From: Dokdonella sp.
GTDB taxonomy: Bacteria > Pseudomonadota > Gammaproteobacteria > Xanthomonadales > Rhodanobacteraceae
Direction of reading: 5' to 3'
Length of the DNA: 64,000 nt
Assembly (NCBI RefSeq): GCF_019634815.1
Contig: NZ_JAHCAP010000001.1
Coordinates: 186,001-250,000 of the forward strand
The notes beneath the pieces were generated by a model. It had not been told where the DNA came from. It worked only from the letters and a program-made list of their open reading frames with translations, and did not search any database. The position numbers and the translations under genes are program-made. Every line of letters starts with the position of its first letter. Position 1 is the stretch's first letter. Below, one piece after another: positions 26,919 through 36,374 of this stretch.

Positions 26919-28274
26919 ATGAAGTCATCCGCCCATGCCTGCGCCCCGCTCCCGTTGCACGCGACAGGGTCGCGGCTGGCGCGCGCGGGATGGTGCGCCG
27001 TGCCGACACGACTGGCGCTGGGCGCATGCGTGGCGATCCTGCCCTGCGCGGCGGGCGCCGCGACCAGCCACGTGCGCGCGGGTACGCTGGTGGACACCGA
27101 GCATGGCCGCGTGCTCAAGGACCAGTTGATCACGATCGTCGATGGACGCGTCAGTGCGGTGGCGCCGTTCACCCACGCACCGACGGATGGGCCACTGCTG
27201 GACTGGTCGGACAAGCAGGTGTTGCCGGGCCTGATCGACATGCACACCCACCTGGCCGACTACGGCACGACCTCGAACGTGGCCGAACCCTTGCTGCATT
27301 CCCAGGCGGCACTCGCACTCAAGGGCGCCGCCAACGCGCGCCTCACCCTGCTGGCGGGATTCACGACGGTGCGCGACGCGGGCACCTATCGCGCGTTCAC
27401 CGACGTCGCGCTGCGTGATGCGATCGCCGCCGGGCAGGTCGAGGGACCACGCATGTTTGTCGCCGGCGCCTATATCACCACGCCCGGTGGCGGCGGCACG
27501 GTATCCGGCTTCGCGCCGGACGTGCAGGTGCCCGCGTCGATGGAAGCAGGCGTCGTGCGCAGCGCCGAGGAGGCGCGCGAGAAGACGCGCTACCTGTTCC
27601 AGAACGGCGCCGACTTCATCAAGATGATCGCCACCGGCGCGGTGCTCACCGTCGGCACCGAGCCGGGCCAGCCCGAGCTCTCGTTCGAGGAGATGAAGGC
27701 CGCCTGCGACGAGGCCGCGCTGCACGGCAGCTACTGCATCGCCCATGCGCATGGCGCGGCAGGCATCAAGAGCGCGATACGCGCCGGCGCGCGTTCGATC
27801 GAGCATGCCTCGCTGATCGACGATGAAGGCATCGCCCTGGCCAAGGCCAAGGGCGTGTGGCTGGACATGGACATCTACGATGGTGACTACATCGAGGAAT
27901 CGGGTACGCGCCAGGGTTGGGATGCCGGCTACCTGCGCAAGAACCGCGAAGTCACCCAGCTCCAGCGCGATGGTTTCAGCAAGGCGCTCAAGGCCGGCGT
28001 CAAGCTCAGCTACGGCACCGACGCCGGCGTGTACCCCTATGGCTGGAATGCGCGCCAGTTCGCCTACATGGTCAAGTACGGCATGACGCCGATGCAGGCG
28101 ATCCAGTCGGCGACAATCAACGCCGCGCAGCTCCTGCGCGCTTCCGCGGACGTCGGCGCGCTCAGCCCCGGCCACTACGCCGACATGATCGCGATCGATG
28201 GCGACGCGACCAGGGATGTGCGCCTGCTGGAAAACGTCCAGCATGTGATGAAGGCCGGCGTGCTGGTGAAGTGA
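26919..28274 (+). CDS. Exported metal-dependent amidohydrolase
   Basis: The 451-residue protein belongs to the imidazolonepropionase-like branch of the amidohydrolase superfamily, which includes Xaa-Pro dipeptidases and related hydrolases. A signal peptide lies at about residues 20-48 after a charged start. The metal site is shown by DMHTHLADYG, the FIKMIATGAVL Lys, AHAHGAAG, RSIEHASLID and SYGTDAGVYPYG. The Lys is the usual carbamylated bridge. It follows arginase on the same strand. The true substrate is unknown; export suggests scavenging of peptides or amino-acid derivatives. Confidence 0.85.
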   Translation: MKSSAHACAPLPLHATGSRLARAGWCAVPTRLALGACVAILPCAAGAATSHVRAGTLVDTEHGRVLKDQLITIVDGRVSAVAPFTHAPTDGPLLDWSDKQVLPGLIDMHTHLADYGTTSNVAEPLLHSQAALALKGAANARLTLLAGFTTVRDAGTYRAFTDVALRDAIAAGQVEGPRMFVAGAYITTPGGGGTVSGFAPDVQVPASMEAGVVRSAEEAREKTRYLFQNGADFIKMIATGAVLTVGTEPGQPELSFEEMKAACDEAALHGSYCIAHAHGAAGIKSAIRAGARSIEHASLIDDEGIALAKAKGVWLDMDIYDGDYIEESGTRQGWDAGYLRKNREVTQLQRDGFSKALKAGVKLSYGTDAGVYPYGWNARQFAYMVKYGMTPMQAIQSATINAAQLLRASADVGALSPGHYADMIAIDGDATRDVRLLENVQHVMKAGVLVK

Positions 28275-28418
28275 GGCGGGTTCGCCGGCGCCGGCCGGAT
28301 CCGGGCGCGGCTGACGAAGCGCGCGCCTGCGCACGGTTGCCGTGGTCGGTGCAGGCGCGGGCGTTTGCACAGCTAGCCGGCCAGGCTGCGCGCGCGGCGG
28401 CCAAACCCGGCCGCGATC

Positions 28419-29114
28419 TCAGCGCGGCCCCTGTCCGAACAGGATCTTCTTCTCCGCATCGCTCAGCGGCTGGCCGGCCTGCGGATTGACCGTCGCCGCC
28501 CGCGCATAGGCGCGCTGCGTGGCCGGCCGCGCGGCGATCGAGGCGTGCCAGCGGCGCAGGTTGGCGAAGGGCTCGAGATCGAGCGGCGCCCTGGTGTAGG
28601 GGTTGATCCACGGATAGCAGGCCATGTCGGCGATGGTGTAGTCATCGCCCGTGATGAAGGCGCGACCGTTCAACTGCTTGTCGAGCACGCCGAGCAAACG
28701 CTGCACCTCGCGCGTGTAGCGTTCGATCGCATAGGGGATTGTTTCGGGCGCATAGACATTGAAATGTCCGTATTGCCCGGTCATCGGACCGAGCCCGCCA
28801 ACCTGCCAGAACAACCATTCGTTGACGCGCGCGTGTGCGCGCACGTCGGCTGGCAGGAACTGCCGCGTCTTGTGGGCCAGATACAGCAGGATCGCGCCGG
28901 ATTCGAACACGCTGATCGGCTCGCCCCCATCGGCCGGCGCGTGATCGATGATTGCCGGAATCTTGTTGTTGGGCGAGATTGCGAGGAACTCCGGCGTGAA
29001 CTGTGCACCCTTGCCGATGTCGATCGGATGCAGCTCGTAGTCGAGCGCGGCCTCTTCGAGAAACAGGGTGATCTTGTGGCCATTGGGCGTGGGCCAATAA
29101 TAAAGATCGATCAC
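28419..29114 (-). CDS. Glutathione S-transferase (Nu-class, YfcG/YghU-like)
   Basis: The 231-residue protein has the thioredoxin-like N-terminal domain (DLYYWPTPNGHKITLFLEEA; NKIPAIID; VFESGAILLYLA) and the all-helical C-terminal domain (DDYTIADMACYPWI). The conserved Asn/Gly region after the first strand, rather than a catalytic Cys or Tyr, matches the Nu class, which acts as disulfide-bond oxidoreductase with glutathione. GTG at 29114, preceded by an AGGAG ribosome site, is the best start. It is 49 bp downstream of the glutamate synthase-like gene on the same strand. Confidence 0.88.
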   Translation of the reverse strand: MIDLYYWPTPNGHKITLFLEEAALDYELHPIDIGKGAQFTPEFLAISPNNKIPAIIDHAPADGGEPISVFESGAILLYLAHKTRQFLPADVRAHARVNEWLFWQVGGLGPMTGQYGHFNVYAPETIPYAIERYTREVQRLLGVLDKQLNGRAFITGDDYTIADMACYPWINPYTRAPLDLEPFANLRRWHASIAARPATQRAYARAATVNPQAGQPLSDAEKKILFGQGPR

Positions 29115-29163
29115 GGTGCGGAACTCCTGTGCAGGGCTTGACGTCGGATCAGGCTCGCGCGCA

Positions 29164-30804
29164 TCACACCACCTTGCTGGAGCGCGCTCGCACGAAGGCA
29201 GCCGGCGGCGCGAAGCTGTCGGCACGTGCCTGCGCCCAGAAGCGCTGGAACACCGCATGCTCGGGCAAGCGCTCGCCGAGCAACTCGCCCGGTTCGAGGA
29301 AGCGATACAGCGTGGCGATCGAACGTATTTCGTGCGGGGAAACGCGGCGCATCACGTGTTCGGGACCCAGCTCACTCGGGTGCGACAGGCCGGCCGCCTG
29401 CAACAAGTCCCGCAAGGCATGCACGGTGTTGCGCTGGAAGTTCGCCACGCGCGTGGCCTTGTCGGGCACGTCGAGCTTTTTCCAGCGACCTTCGTCCTGG
29501 GTGGTGATGCCGGTCGGGCAGCGGTTGGTGTGGCAGGCCTTGGCCTGGATGCAGCCGAGCGCAAACATGAAGCCGCGCGCGGCATTGCACCAGTCGGCAC
29601 CGATTGCGAGCGTGCGCGCGAGGTCGTTGGCGGTAATGATCTTGCCCGCCGCACCGACGCGGATCTGCTCGCGCAGATTCAAGCCGACCAGGGTGTTGTG
29701 GACGAGCATGAGACCTTCGCGCAAGGGGCCGCCGACATGATCGACAAACTCCATCGGCGCCGCACCCGTGCCACCCTCGCCGCCATCGACGACGATGAAA
29801 TCGGGCAGGATTCCGGTGCTGCTCATCGCCTTGGCGATGCCGAACCACTCCCAGGGATGGCCGACCGCGAGCTTGAAGCCGGTCGGCTTGCCGCCCGAAA
29901 GTTCGCGCAGGCGGTCGACGAAGCGCAACAGGCCCTCGGGCGTGTCGAAGGCGGAATGACTCGACGGCGAGATGCAATCCTCGCCCATCGGCACGCCGCG
30001 CGCGGCGGCGATTTCAGCATTGACCTTGGCCGCCGGCAGCACGCCACCGTGGCCGGGCTTGGCGCCTTGCGAGAGTTTGATCTCGATCATCTTGACCTGC
30101 TCGAGCACGGCGCGCTCGATGAACTTCGCCTCGCTGAACACGCCGGCGCGTTCGCAGGCGCCGAAATAGCCCGACCCGAGCTCCCAGACGATGTCACCGC
30201 CGTTCTCGCGGTGGTAGCTCGACAACGAGCCTTCCCCGGTGTCGTGATAGAAGCCGCCTCGGCGCGCACCCTCGTTGAGCGCGCGGATCGCGTTCGGCGA
30301 CAAGGCGCCGAAGCTCATCGCCGATATGTTGAACACGCTCGCCGAATACGGCTTGCGGCATTGCGCGCCGCCGATTGCAATGCGGAAATCGGGATTGTCG
30401 ATCGTGCTCGGCGCAATCGAATGGTTGAGCCATTCGTAGCGCTCGGCGTACATGTCCAGTTCGCTGCCGAACGGTCGCACGTCCGACACGGCCTTGGCGC
30501 GCTGGTAGACCACCGCACGCTGGGCCTGCGAAAACGGCACCTCCTCGTTGTCGGCCTCGACGATGTACTGGCGCAACATCGGGCGGAAATACTCGAACAG
30601 GAAGCGGATGTGGCAGCTGAGCGGAAAATTGCGACGCAGGGTCGAACGCTTCTGGGCGAGATCAACCACCCCCACCAGCACCAGGGCTGCGGACACCAGC
30701 CCGAGCACCTGCATGGCCAGTCCCTGACGCCAGCAGGCAAGCGCGAGCACGCACACCGCAATGCAGGCGGCAAACGGGATATAGCGTGAGGGCAGAACGC
30801 TCAT
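29164..30804 (-). CDS. Membrane-anchored FMN-binding glutamate synthase-like protein
   Basis: The 546-residue protein matches only the FMN and iron-sulfur central part of glutamate synthase (GltB) and lacks the N-terminal glutaminase and the C-terminal beta-helix domain. Two hydrophobic helices open it (AACIAVCVLALACW; VLGLVSAALVLVGVV). The catalytic domain has MSFGALSPNAIRALN, KPGHGGVLPAAKV, DGGEGGTGAAP and the 3Fe-4S ligands CIQAKACHTNRC. ATG 30804. Related proteins occur widely and their substrate is unsettled. It may deliver electrons to or from an amide or iminoglutarate-type substrate. Confidence 0.82.
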   Translation of the reverse strand: MSVLPSRYIPFAACIAVCVLALACWRQGLAMQVLGLVSAALVLVGVVDLAQKRSTLRRNFPLSCHIRFLFEYFRPMLRQYIVEADNEEVPFSQAQRAVVYQRAKAVSDVRPFGSELDMYAERYEWLNHSIAPSTIDNPDFRIAIGGAQCRKPYSASVFNISAMSFGALSPNAIRALNEGARRGGFYHDTGEGSLSSYHRENGGDIVWELGSGYFGACERAGVFSEAKFIERAVLEQVKMIEIKLSQGAKPGHGGVLPAAKVNAEIAAARGVPMGEDCISPSSHSAFDTPEGLLRFVDRLRELSGGKPTGFKLAVGHPWEWFGIAKAMSSTGILPDFIVVDGGEGGTGAAPMEFVDHVGGPLREGLMLVHNTLVGLNLREQIRVGAAGKIITANDLARTLAIGADWCNAARGFMFALGCIQAKACHTNRCPTGITTQDEGRWKKLDVPDKATRVANFQRNTVHALRDLLQAAGLSHPSELGPEHVMRRVSPHEIRSIATLYRFLEPGELLGERLPEHAVFQRFWAQARADSFAPPAAFVRARSSKVV

Positions 30805-30873
30805 CGGCAACTCCGGATTCGGACAGGCTCGAACCACGAGCATAGTCGATCGCCCGCCCGCTACACTTCAACC

Positions 30874-32667
30874 ATGCACGACGAAGGCACGCCCGCACCG
30901 CCGCCCCGGCGCCGCAGCAGCAAACCCGCTGGCGAAGGCGACACGCCGCGCGCGCGCACCGCGCCGCGCAAATCGGCAGCGGCGGCCGGTGCTGCCGAGG
31001 GCGAGGCATCGCCGACCCCGCGCGCACCACGCAAGCGCGCCGCGGCCAGTGCGAGCGATGGCGCAGCCAAACCGCGCGCGACCAGACGGCGCAAGGATGA
31101 TGCGCCCGAGTTGCCGGGCATCGGGCCGGCGCCCGCGATCGCCTCCGCGTCGCGCAGCGTCGAAGCAGCACCCGCACCCGCTTCGACTTCCACCGCCAGC
31201 ACGCCAGCGGACGCGGCGCTTGCGCCCGCTGCAAAAGCTTCCCCGCCCTCGATTCCGGCCGCGGTGAGGCCGAGTCATGCGCAGACTCCGCCCCGCGCAA
31301 ATCCCGTGGCGCGCGCGTCGGCACCGCCACCGCCCCCCACTGCGACGCCGGCGAGTCCCGCGCCAACACTTGCAGCACAACCGTCACCGACTGCGACTGC
31401 GGCTCCGAATCCGAATCAGAAACCGGCTGCGCCGCGTCCTGCACAAGCTCCGCTCCATGCAAGCCCCGCGGCGCGCGCGCCGACGCCGGCAAGCTCCGCG
31501 CCTGCATCTGCTGCAAGGTCTTCACCGCCTGCCGCTGCCGTGACGACAAGCGCCACGTCACCGCTGCAGCCACGCACGCCGACACCTGCTGCGCCACCTG
31601 CGCCCACCGCGCCGTCGGTCGCGACCACGCCAGGCTCGGCCGCTCGCGAGAAACCGGCCGAACCCGACTTCGTGCCCTCGTTCGCGCGCAACAGCACACC
31701 AGCACCCGCCACGCCGCAACGCGCACGCAATCAGGCGCATCCGGCCGATGCCACGCCGCGCTCGACGCGGATCATCGAATGGCTGTGCTCGTACCTGCCG
31801 CCGTCGCAGCGCGATCGTGTGCGCAATTACCTCGTGCTGATGCGGCTGGATCGCCCGATCGGTGCGCTGCTGCTGCTGTGGCCGACCTGGTGGGCGCTGT
31901 GGTTTGCGGCGAAGGATTTTCCGCCGCCGGGCCTGCTGCTGATCTTCACGCTCGGCGTATTCGTGATGCGCAGCGCCGGCTGCGTGATCAACGACTATGC
32001 CGACCACGACTGGCTCGACGCGCATGTCGCGCGTACCGCGGCGCGACCGATGGCCGCAGGTCGCGTCGGCAAGAAGGAAGCGCTCGCGCTGTTCGCGGGC
32101 CTGCTCGTCTTTGCCTTCGTGCTGGTGCTGTTCACCAATGCGCTCACGATCAAGCTCGCCTTCGTCGGCGCCGCACTTGCCGCAATCTATCCATTCACCA
32201 AGCGGGTCACACACCTCGCGCAGGTCGTGCTCGGCGCCGCCTTCGGCTGGTCGATTCCGATGGCCTTTGCCGCAGTCGGCAACAGTCTGCCTGCGCTGTG
32301 CTGGCTGCTGTTTCTCGCCAACATCCTCTACTCGGTGATCTACGACACCCAGTACGCGATGGTCGATCGCGACGAGGATCTGCGCGTGGGCGCGAAGTCG
32401 ACCGCGATCCTGTTCGGCGAAGCCGACCGCGCGATCCTCGGTGTGCTCATGGCAACTTTCGTGCTGGCGATGACGCTCGCCGGCACGCGCGCGGGGTTGC
32501 ACTGGCCCTGGTTCATCGGCGTGGCCGGCGCGGCTGGCTTGTTTGCCTATCAGCAATGGTTGCTGCGCGAACGCGGGCGCGAGCAGTGTTTTGCCGCATT
32601 CCGCAACAACAACTGGGTCGGCTTCGCGCTCTGGCTCGGCTTGTTGTTTGCGGTTGCGCTGCGCTGA
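30874..32667 (+). CDS. ubiA: 4-hydroxybenzoate octaprenyltransferase UbiA with long N-terminal extension
   Basis: UbiA adds the polyprenyl tail to 4-hydroxybenzoate in ubiquinone synthesis. The last ~282 residues are a normal UbiA with VINDYADHDWLD and YDTQYAMVDRDED aspartate motifs, ARPMAAGR and several membrane helices. The first 315 residues are an unusual Pro/Ala/Ser-rich, basic stretch (RRRSSK, PRKRAAA, TRRRKDD) with no predicted fold. The open frame starts at ATG 30874. No ATG lies close to the catalytic core; a GTG at 31819 is the only nearby alternative and has no clear ribosome site. The extension is probably translated and cytosolic. Confidence 0.88.
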   Translation: MHDEGTPAPPPRRRSSKPAGEGDTPRARTAPRKSAAAAGAAEGEASPTPRAPRKRAAASASDGAAKPRATRRRKDDAPELPGIGPAPAIASASRSVEAAPAPASTSTASTPADAALAPAAKASPPSIPAAVRPSHAQTPPRANPVARASAPPPPPTATPASPAPTLAAQPSPTATAAPNPNQKPAAPRPAQAPLHASPAARAPTPASSAPASAARSSPPAAAVTTSATSPLQPRTPTPAAPPAPTAPSVATTPGSAAREKPAEPDFVPSFARNSTPAPATPQRARNQAHPADATPRSTRIIEWLCSYLPPSQRDRVRNYLVLMRLDRPIGALLLLWPTWWALWFAAKDFPPPGLLLIFTLGVFVMRSAGCVINDYADHDWLDAHVARTAARPMAAGRVGKKEALALFAGLLVFAFVLVLFTNALTIKLAFVGAALAAIYPFTKRVTHLAQVVLGAAFGWSIPMAFAAVGNSLPALCWLLFLANILYSVIYDTQYAMVDRDEDLRVGAKSTAILFGEADRAILGVLMATFVLAMTLAGTRAGLHWPWFIGVAGAAGLFAYQQWLLRERGREQCFAAFRNNNWVGFALWLGLLFAVALR

Positions 32668-32696
32668 GTCACGCGCGAACCGCCGCCAACGCAGGA

Positions 32697-32975
32697 TCAG
32701 GACAGCAAACCGCTGCGACAACTGAAGGCACCTGCACAGAACACGACGAGCAGCAGGCTGGCGAGTGCGAACAATGCGATCGACGCCAGGCCCAGCCAAT
32801 CGACGCGCTTGACCAGGAGGCCGATCAGGCTCGCCGGACCGATCGCGACCGCGGTGCCGACGAAGAACCAATGCGCCCAATGCTCGCCGGAACCGGGCGC
32901 CGCAAAACTCATCGCCGAGGCCAGCAGCAGCGGCAGAAACGCCACCAATCCGAGAATGTTGCACACGGTCTTCAT
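32697..32975 (-). CDS. Small membrane protein
   Basis: I do not recognise this 92-residue protein. It has three predicted hydrophobic segments (NILGLVAFLPLLLASAMSF, FFVGTAVAIGPASLIGLLV and LASIALFALASLLLVVFCAG) and ends with a Cys-containing tail (FSCRSGLLS). The start at 32975 is an ATG that begins the first hydrophobic stretch. It is convergent with ubiA with a 29-bp gap. It is probably an inner-membrane protein; no function can be proposed. Confidence 0.6.
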   Translation of the reverse strand: MKTVCNILGLVAFLPLLLASAMSFAAPGSGEHWAHWFFVGTAVAIGPASLIGLLVKRVDWLGLASIALFALASLLLVVFCAGAFSCRSGLLS

Positions 32976-33140
32976 CGGCGTTCCGTCCGCTTCGTGATCT
33001 TCCGCACGCGATGCTCGGATCTGTGCGAGAGTGAGTCAAGCCTGCCGGTACAAGCGTTCGACATCGCTGGTGTTCCGGTTCCTGTCGCCAGCGCCTTGCC
33101 TCCCGTTCAAATCCATCAACCGTGAAAAGTCGGCAAACCC

Positions 33141-33416
33141 ATGACGAAGCTCGCTCTGCTGGTCTCGGCGCTGATACTCCTTGGTTACCTGGCCTTGATG
33201 CGCCTTGATCCCTTGACTTGGGGTTGGTTGCGGCCGCGCGGTGGCTTGGCAATGCAAGCCATCTCGCTGGCCATTGCCAACTTCGGCATCCATCTGGGCG
33301 CGCAGGCACAGCGTTCTTTGAATATGCGTTTTCAGTTGGCCGCGAGCGGCTGGATCTGGCTGCTCGTGCAAGCCGGCGGCGTGTTCTATCTCTACACACA
33401 CTGGCAAGCGCGTTGA
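33141..33416 (+). CDS. Small membrane protein
   Basis: This 91-residue protein has a first hydrophobic segment (ALLVSALILLGYLALM) and a second near the end (GWIWLLVQAGGVFYLYTHW), with a more polar middle. I do not recognise the family. The ATG at 33141 is the natural start. It stands in a string of small membrane-protein genes between ubiA and comF, on the strand opposite to its left neighbour. Codon use agrees with the surrounding genes. Confidence 0.55.
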   Translation: MTKLALLVSALILLGYLALMRLDPLTWGWLRPRGGLAMQAISLAIANFGIHLGAQAQRSLNMRFQLAASGWIWLLVQAGGVFYLYTHWQAR

Positions 33417-33610
33417 ACCCATCGGCGTTGTCGGCGGCAAAGCGCGCGTGGCACCGCCGGCTGCTTCAAGCTCGACGATGCGCATGAAGTGATAAAGCAA
33501 CGGGTTCCCGAATCACTCATCACGCCCTCGGATACACTCCGACACCCGCGCTGCATCGACGTGCGGCACGCCTCGCCCGATGTTCGATCAACATCAACAA
33601 GGAGAGTCTG

Positions 33611-33781
33611 ATGGTCAGCAACTTCTCGCTCTTGTTCTTCTGGGGCTTGTGGTTCCTCGCGCTCCTGGCCGCCGGTGTTTTCGTGCTGGTGTTGTTCTGG
33701 CGTCTTGTGCGCGCCCAGGAGCGCAGTGCGGCAGCACAGGAAGCCATCGCCCGCAATTCCGCCAAGGGCGGCGAACGCTGA
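33611..33781 (+). CDS. 56-residue single-pass membrane protein
   Basis: A short reading frame starts at ATG 33611 with a strong ribosome site (AAGGAG, 7 bases upstream). The product has one hydrophobic helix (SLLFFWGLWFLALLAAGVFV to LVLFWRLV), then a charged Ala/Gln-rich tail (RAQERSAAAQEAIARN). The pattern of third-position G and C is that of a coding region. It is convergent with comF. Function unknown; small proteins of this form often bind membrane complexes. Confidence 0.55.
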   Translation: MVSNFSLLFFWGLWFLALLAAGVFVLVLFWRLVRAQERSAAAQEAIARNSAKGGER

Positions 33782-33832
33782 ATTCGCCAAGCGTTGCGAT
33801 GCGCCCGCTGGCACGCGGTCGCCGCGGAAACT

Positions 33833-34558
33833 TCAGCGACGCTGCGGCGCGCGCGCCAGCGCCCAAACATCGATGCGCGCGACACCGGAGCGGCGCAGCA
33901 CCCGCGCCGCTTCGCGCAGGGTTGCTCCCGTGGTCATTACGTCATCGAACACGGCGATGTGCTGCGGCAGCTCGGCGTGCGGACGCAACGCAAATGCGCC
34001 GCGGAGATTGCGCTTGCGCGCGGCGGCATCGAGCCCGGTTTGCGCTGGTGTGGCGCGCGTGCGTTCGAGCAGGTCGATGCGCAGCGGGATGCCGAGCCGC
34101 GCGGCGAGCGGTCGCGCGAGTTCGAGCGCTTGGTTGTAGCCACGCTCGCGCAGGCGCGTGGCATGCAGCGGGATCGGAATCAGGCAGTCGGGCCGCGGTG
34201 GTGTTTGCTGGTCGGCCGCCGCACACAGCAAGTCGGCGAGCACGCGGCCGGCAGCCAGATCGCCGTGGAACTTGAAGCGCGCCTCGATCAGGTCGAGCGG
34301 ATGCGCGTAGCGCAGCGGTGCCCATGCAGCCGCGAATGGTGGCTCGTGCTTCAGGCAGGCACCACACATCAATGCGGCGACGGCGAGCGGCTCGGCGCAG
34401 CGTGCGCAACAAGGCTGATTGCGTGCCATGTCACCTGCACAGCCCGCACACAGATCGCGATCGCCTTCACCCGGCGCGCCACACAGCAGGCAGCGCGGCG
34501 GCAGCAGACCGCGCAAGGCCCGCGTCGCGATCTCGTCAACCTTGCCTCGTATGTTCAA
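33833..34558 (-). CDS. comF: ComF family amidophosphoribosyltransferase-like protein
   Basis: ComF proteins are related to phosphoribosyltransferases and are needed for natural DNA uptake in several bacteria. The 241-residue protein has an N-terminal zinc-ribbon ([23 protein letters not shown]), then [21 protein letters not shown] and the PRPP loop [16 protein letters not shown] prefer the TTG at 34558 because an AGGAG site lies nine bases upstream; a GTG 28 codons earlier is possible but adds a non-conserved stretch. It is divergent from bioB, a common arrangement. Confidence 0.88.
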   Translation of the reverse strand: MNIRGKVDEIATRALRGLLPPRCLLCGAPGEGDRDLCAGCAGDMARNQPCCARCAEPLAVAALMCGACLKHEPPFAAAWAPLRYAHPLDLIEARFKFHGDLAAGRVLADLLCAAADQQTPPRPDCLIPIPLHATRLRERGYNQALELARPLAARLGIPLRIDLLERTRATPAQTGLDAAARKRNLRGAFALRPHAELPQHIAVFDDVMTTGATLREAARVLRRSGVARIDVWALARAPQRR

Positions 34559-34676
34559 GTTGACAGGCTCCTGCCGCACCCCGAGACTCTGCGCGCTCGC
34601 CGCCTTGGCGCGCGGCCCCGCGCCCTGCACGGTGCCGTCCACGTCGGGCGCTCCTGGTCACTCTACCGGAACCTGC

Positions 34677-35687
34677 ATGGCTGCCATCCGTCACGACTGG
34701 ACGCGCGAGGAAGTCCTCGCCCTGCTCGACCTGCCCTTCGCCGACCTGCTCGCACGCGCGCAGGCGGTGCATCGTTCACATCACGATCCCAACGCAGTGC
34801 AGGTATCGACCCTGCTCTCGATCAAGACCGGCGGCTGCCCCGAGGATTGCGCCTATTGCCCGCAGGCGGCGCGCTATCACACCGGGGTCGATGCGACCAA
34901 GCTGATGGAACTCGACGAGGTGCTGGACAAGGCGCAGCAGGCCAAGGCCGATGGCGCGACGCGCTTCTGCATGGGCGCGGCCTGGCGCTCGCCCAAGGAC
35001 CGCGACATCCCCAAGGTCGCGGCAATGATCGCTGCGGTCAAGGCACTGGGCATGGAGACCTGCGCCACGCTCGGCATGCTCACGCCGACGCAAACGCTGG
35101 CACTCAAGGACGCCGGGCTCGACTACTACAACCACAACCTCGACAGCGCGCCCGAGTTCTACGGGCAGATCATCCACACGCGCGAGTATCAGGATCGTCT
35201 CGACACCCTCGCGCATGTGCGCGACGCGGGTCTCAAGACCTGTTGCGGCGGCATCGTCGGCATGGGTGAAACGCGCGCGCAGCGCGCCGGCCTGTTGCAG
35301 ACACTGGCCTGCCTGCCCGCGCACCCGGACTCGGTGCCGATCAACCGACTGGTGCGCGTCGAAGGCACGCCACTGGCCGGAGAAGTGGAGCTCGATCCAT
35401 TCGAATTCGTGCGCACCATCGCCGCCGCGCGCATCCTCATGCCGGCCTCGATGGTGCGCCTGTCAGCGGGGCGCGCGCAGATGAGCGACGAACTGCAGGC
35501 GCTGTGCTTCCTGGCCGGGGCCAATTCGATCTTTCATGGCGAAAAACTGCTGACCACCGACAATCCGAATTGCGACCGCGACGCAGCCCTGTTCGCGCGT
35601 CTGGGCGTCCACGCGCTGCAGGTCGAGGTGGAAGCGGCGACGGCGCATGTGGAGGTCGTGGAGAACCCAGAGCACGCGGATGCGTGA
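34677..35687 (+). CDS. bioB: Biotin synthase BioB
   Basis: BioB inserts sulfur into dethiobiotin using radical S-adenosylmethionine chemistry. The 336-residue protein has the radical-SAM cluster motif Cys54-x3-Cys58-x2-Cys61 ([12 protein letters not shown]) and the second-cluster ligands in [21 protein letters not shown] and [12 protein letters not shown] 34677 gives the normal length. An upstream open stretch overlaps comF and is not conserved. It is separated from the bioFHC genes by ~7 kb, as in many related genomes. Regulation by the long BirA in this window is likely. Confidence 0.95.
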   Translation: MAAIRHDWTREEVLALLDLPFADLLARAQAVHRSHHDPNAVQVSTLLSIKTGGCPEDCAYCPQAARYHTGVDATKLMELDEVLDKAQQAKADGATRFCMGAAWRSPKDRDIPKVAAMIAAVKALGMETCATLGMLTPTQTLALKDAGLDYYNHNLDSAPEFYGQIIHTREYQDRLDTLAHVRDAGLKTCCGGIVGMGETRAQRAGLLQTLACLPAHPDSVPINRLVRVEGTPLAGEVELDPFEFVRTIAAARILMPASMVRLSAGRAQMSDELQALCFLAGANSIFHGEKLLTTDNPNCDRDAALFARLGVHALQVEVEAATAHVEVVENPEHADA

Positions 35688-35697
35688 GCGCTACCCT

Positions 35698-35901
35698 TCA
35701 TCGTACGCGTGGACGCCAATACCCATCCACGCGGATTAAGTCGTATTTGTCGCCAAAATATGCGGCTGCTTCTCGCGGTGGTAGATCGCCGAGTCTGGCG
35801 AGGCGTTCGTCATCCACACCCAAATCGTCGCGATCTACTCCAAATAGCCGCTTCATTTCGGCGTCAAACTCCCGCAGCCATTCGGGATCAACCGTGCTCA
35901 C
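35698..35901 (-). CDS. Small unknown protein, last gene of restriction-modification operon
   Basis: The 67-residue product is soluble and acidic at first (DPEWLREFDAEMKRLFGVDR), with the middle DERLARLGDLPPREAAAYFG and a basic end. I do not recognise it. The likely start is a GTG at 35901, overlapping the stop of the 158-residue gene by four bases, so the two are coupled and could form a two-subunit unit. The stop lies 10 bp from the convergent bioB stop. It may act with the HNH nuclease, but only position supports this. Confidence 0.55.
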   Translation of the reverse strand: MSTVDPEWLREFDAEMKRLFGVDRDDLGVDDERLARLGDLPPREAAAYFGDKYDLIRVDGYWRPRVR

Positions 35902-36374
35902 GCCCACTTTTCCAGCTCGTCTCGGATGATGCATTCGAGGTGCGCCGTAGGGCATTGCGTTGACCCTGCGATGAGGCCTTCGGCCCACTCACGTCCGAAC
36001 CGTTCGGTGACGTCGTAAAGCCAGACGCCGTCGAATCCATCGTCTCCCATCCGCTTCCAATACGCGGCGAGCAGCGGTGCGTGTCGAATCACTTCACCGA
36101 TGAAGCCCATGTAGCCGCCGTATGCATCCAACTTCACGCTTGGCTGATCCCTGAGGACATTGGCGGCACCGAGGGCAAGGAATGCGACTTCCTCGGCAAG
36201 ACTCTTGTCGAAGTTGGCGACACCAGCGGCTTCGCGCGCTTGGAGCCGCGCCAATGCTTCGGCAGGCGTCGGCCCGAAGGCGTACTCCTCGCCATCGCCT
36301 CGCTGCGCGTAATAGCGCGCGGCTGCCGCAGGTGCCCAGTCGCTCCCAGCACGGCCGATCGTGATGTTCTTCAT
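35898..36374 (-). CDS. Unknown protein in restriction-modification operon
   Basis: The 158-residue product is soluble, with no clear motif. It begins MKNITIGRAGSDWAPAAAAR, has a helical middle (AEALARLQAREAAGVANFDK) and a Trp/Tyr-rich late part (YWKRMGDDGFDGVWLYD). Its ATG overlaps the HNH stop (ATGA) and its stop overlaps the next small gene. The coupling suggests that this pair works with the HNH nuclease, for example as specificity, control or immunity proteins. Base composition is lower in G+C than in flanking regions, as for the rest of the operon. Confidence 0.6.
   Translation of the reverse strand: MKNITIGRAGSDWAPAAAARYYAQRGDGEEYAFGPTPAEALARLQAREAAGVANFDKSLAEEVAFLALGAANVLRDQPSVKLDAYGGYMGFIGEVIRHAPLLAAYWKRMGDDGFDGVWLYDVTERFGREWAEGLIAGSTQCPTAHLECIIRDELEKWA

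Noticed and set aside
31819..32667. Short UbiA starting at the internal GTG
   Set aside because: No ribosome site precedes it and the upstream frame has coding bias; kept as an alternative in the UbiA entry.
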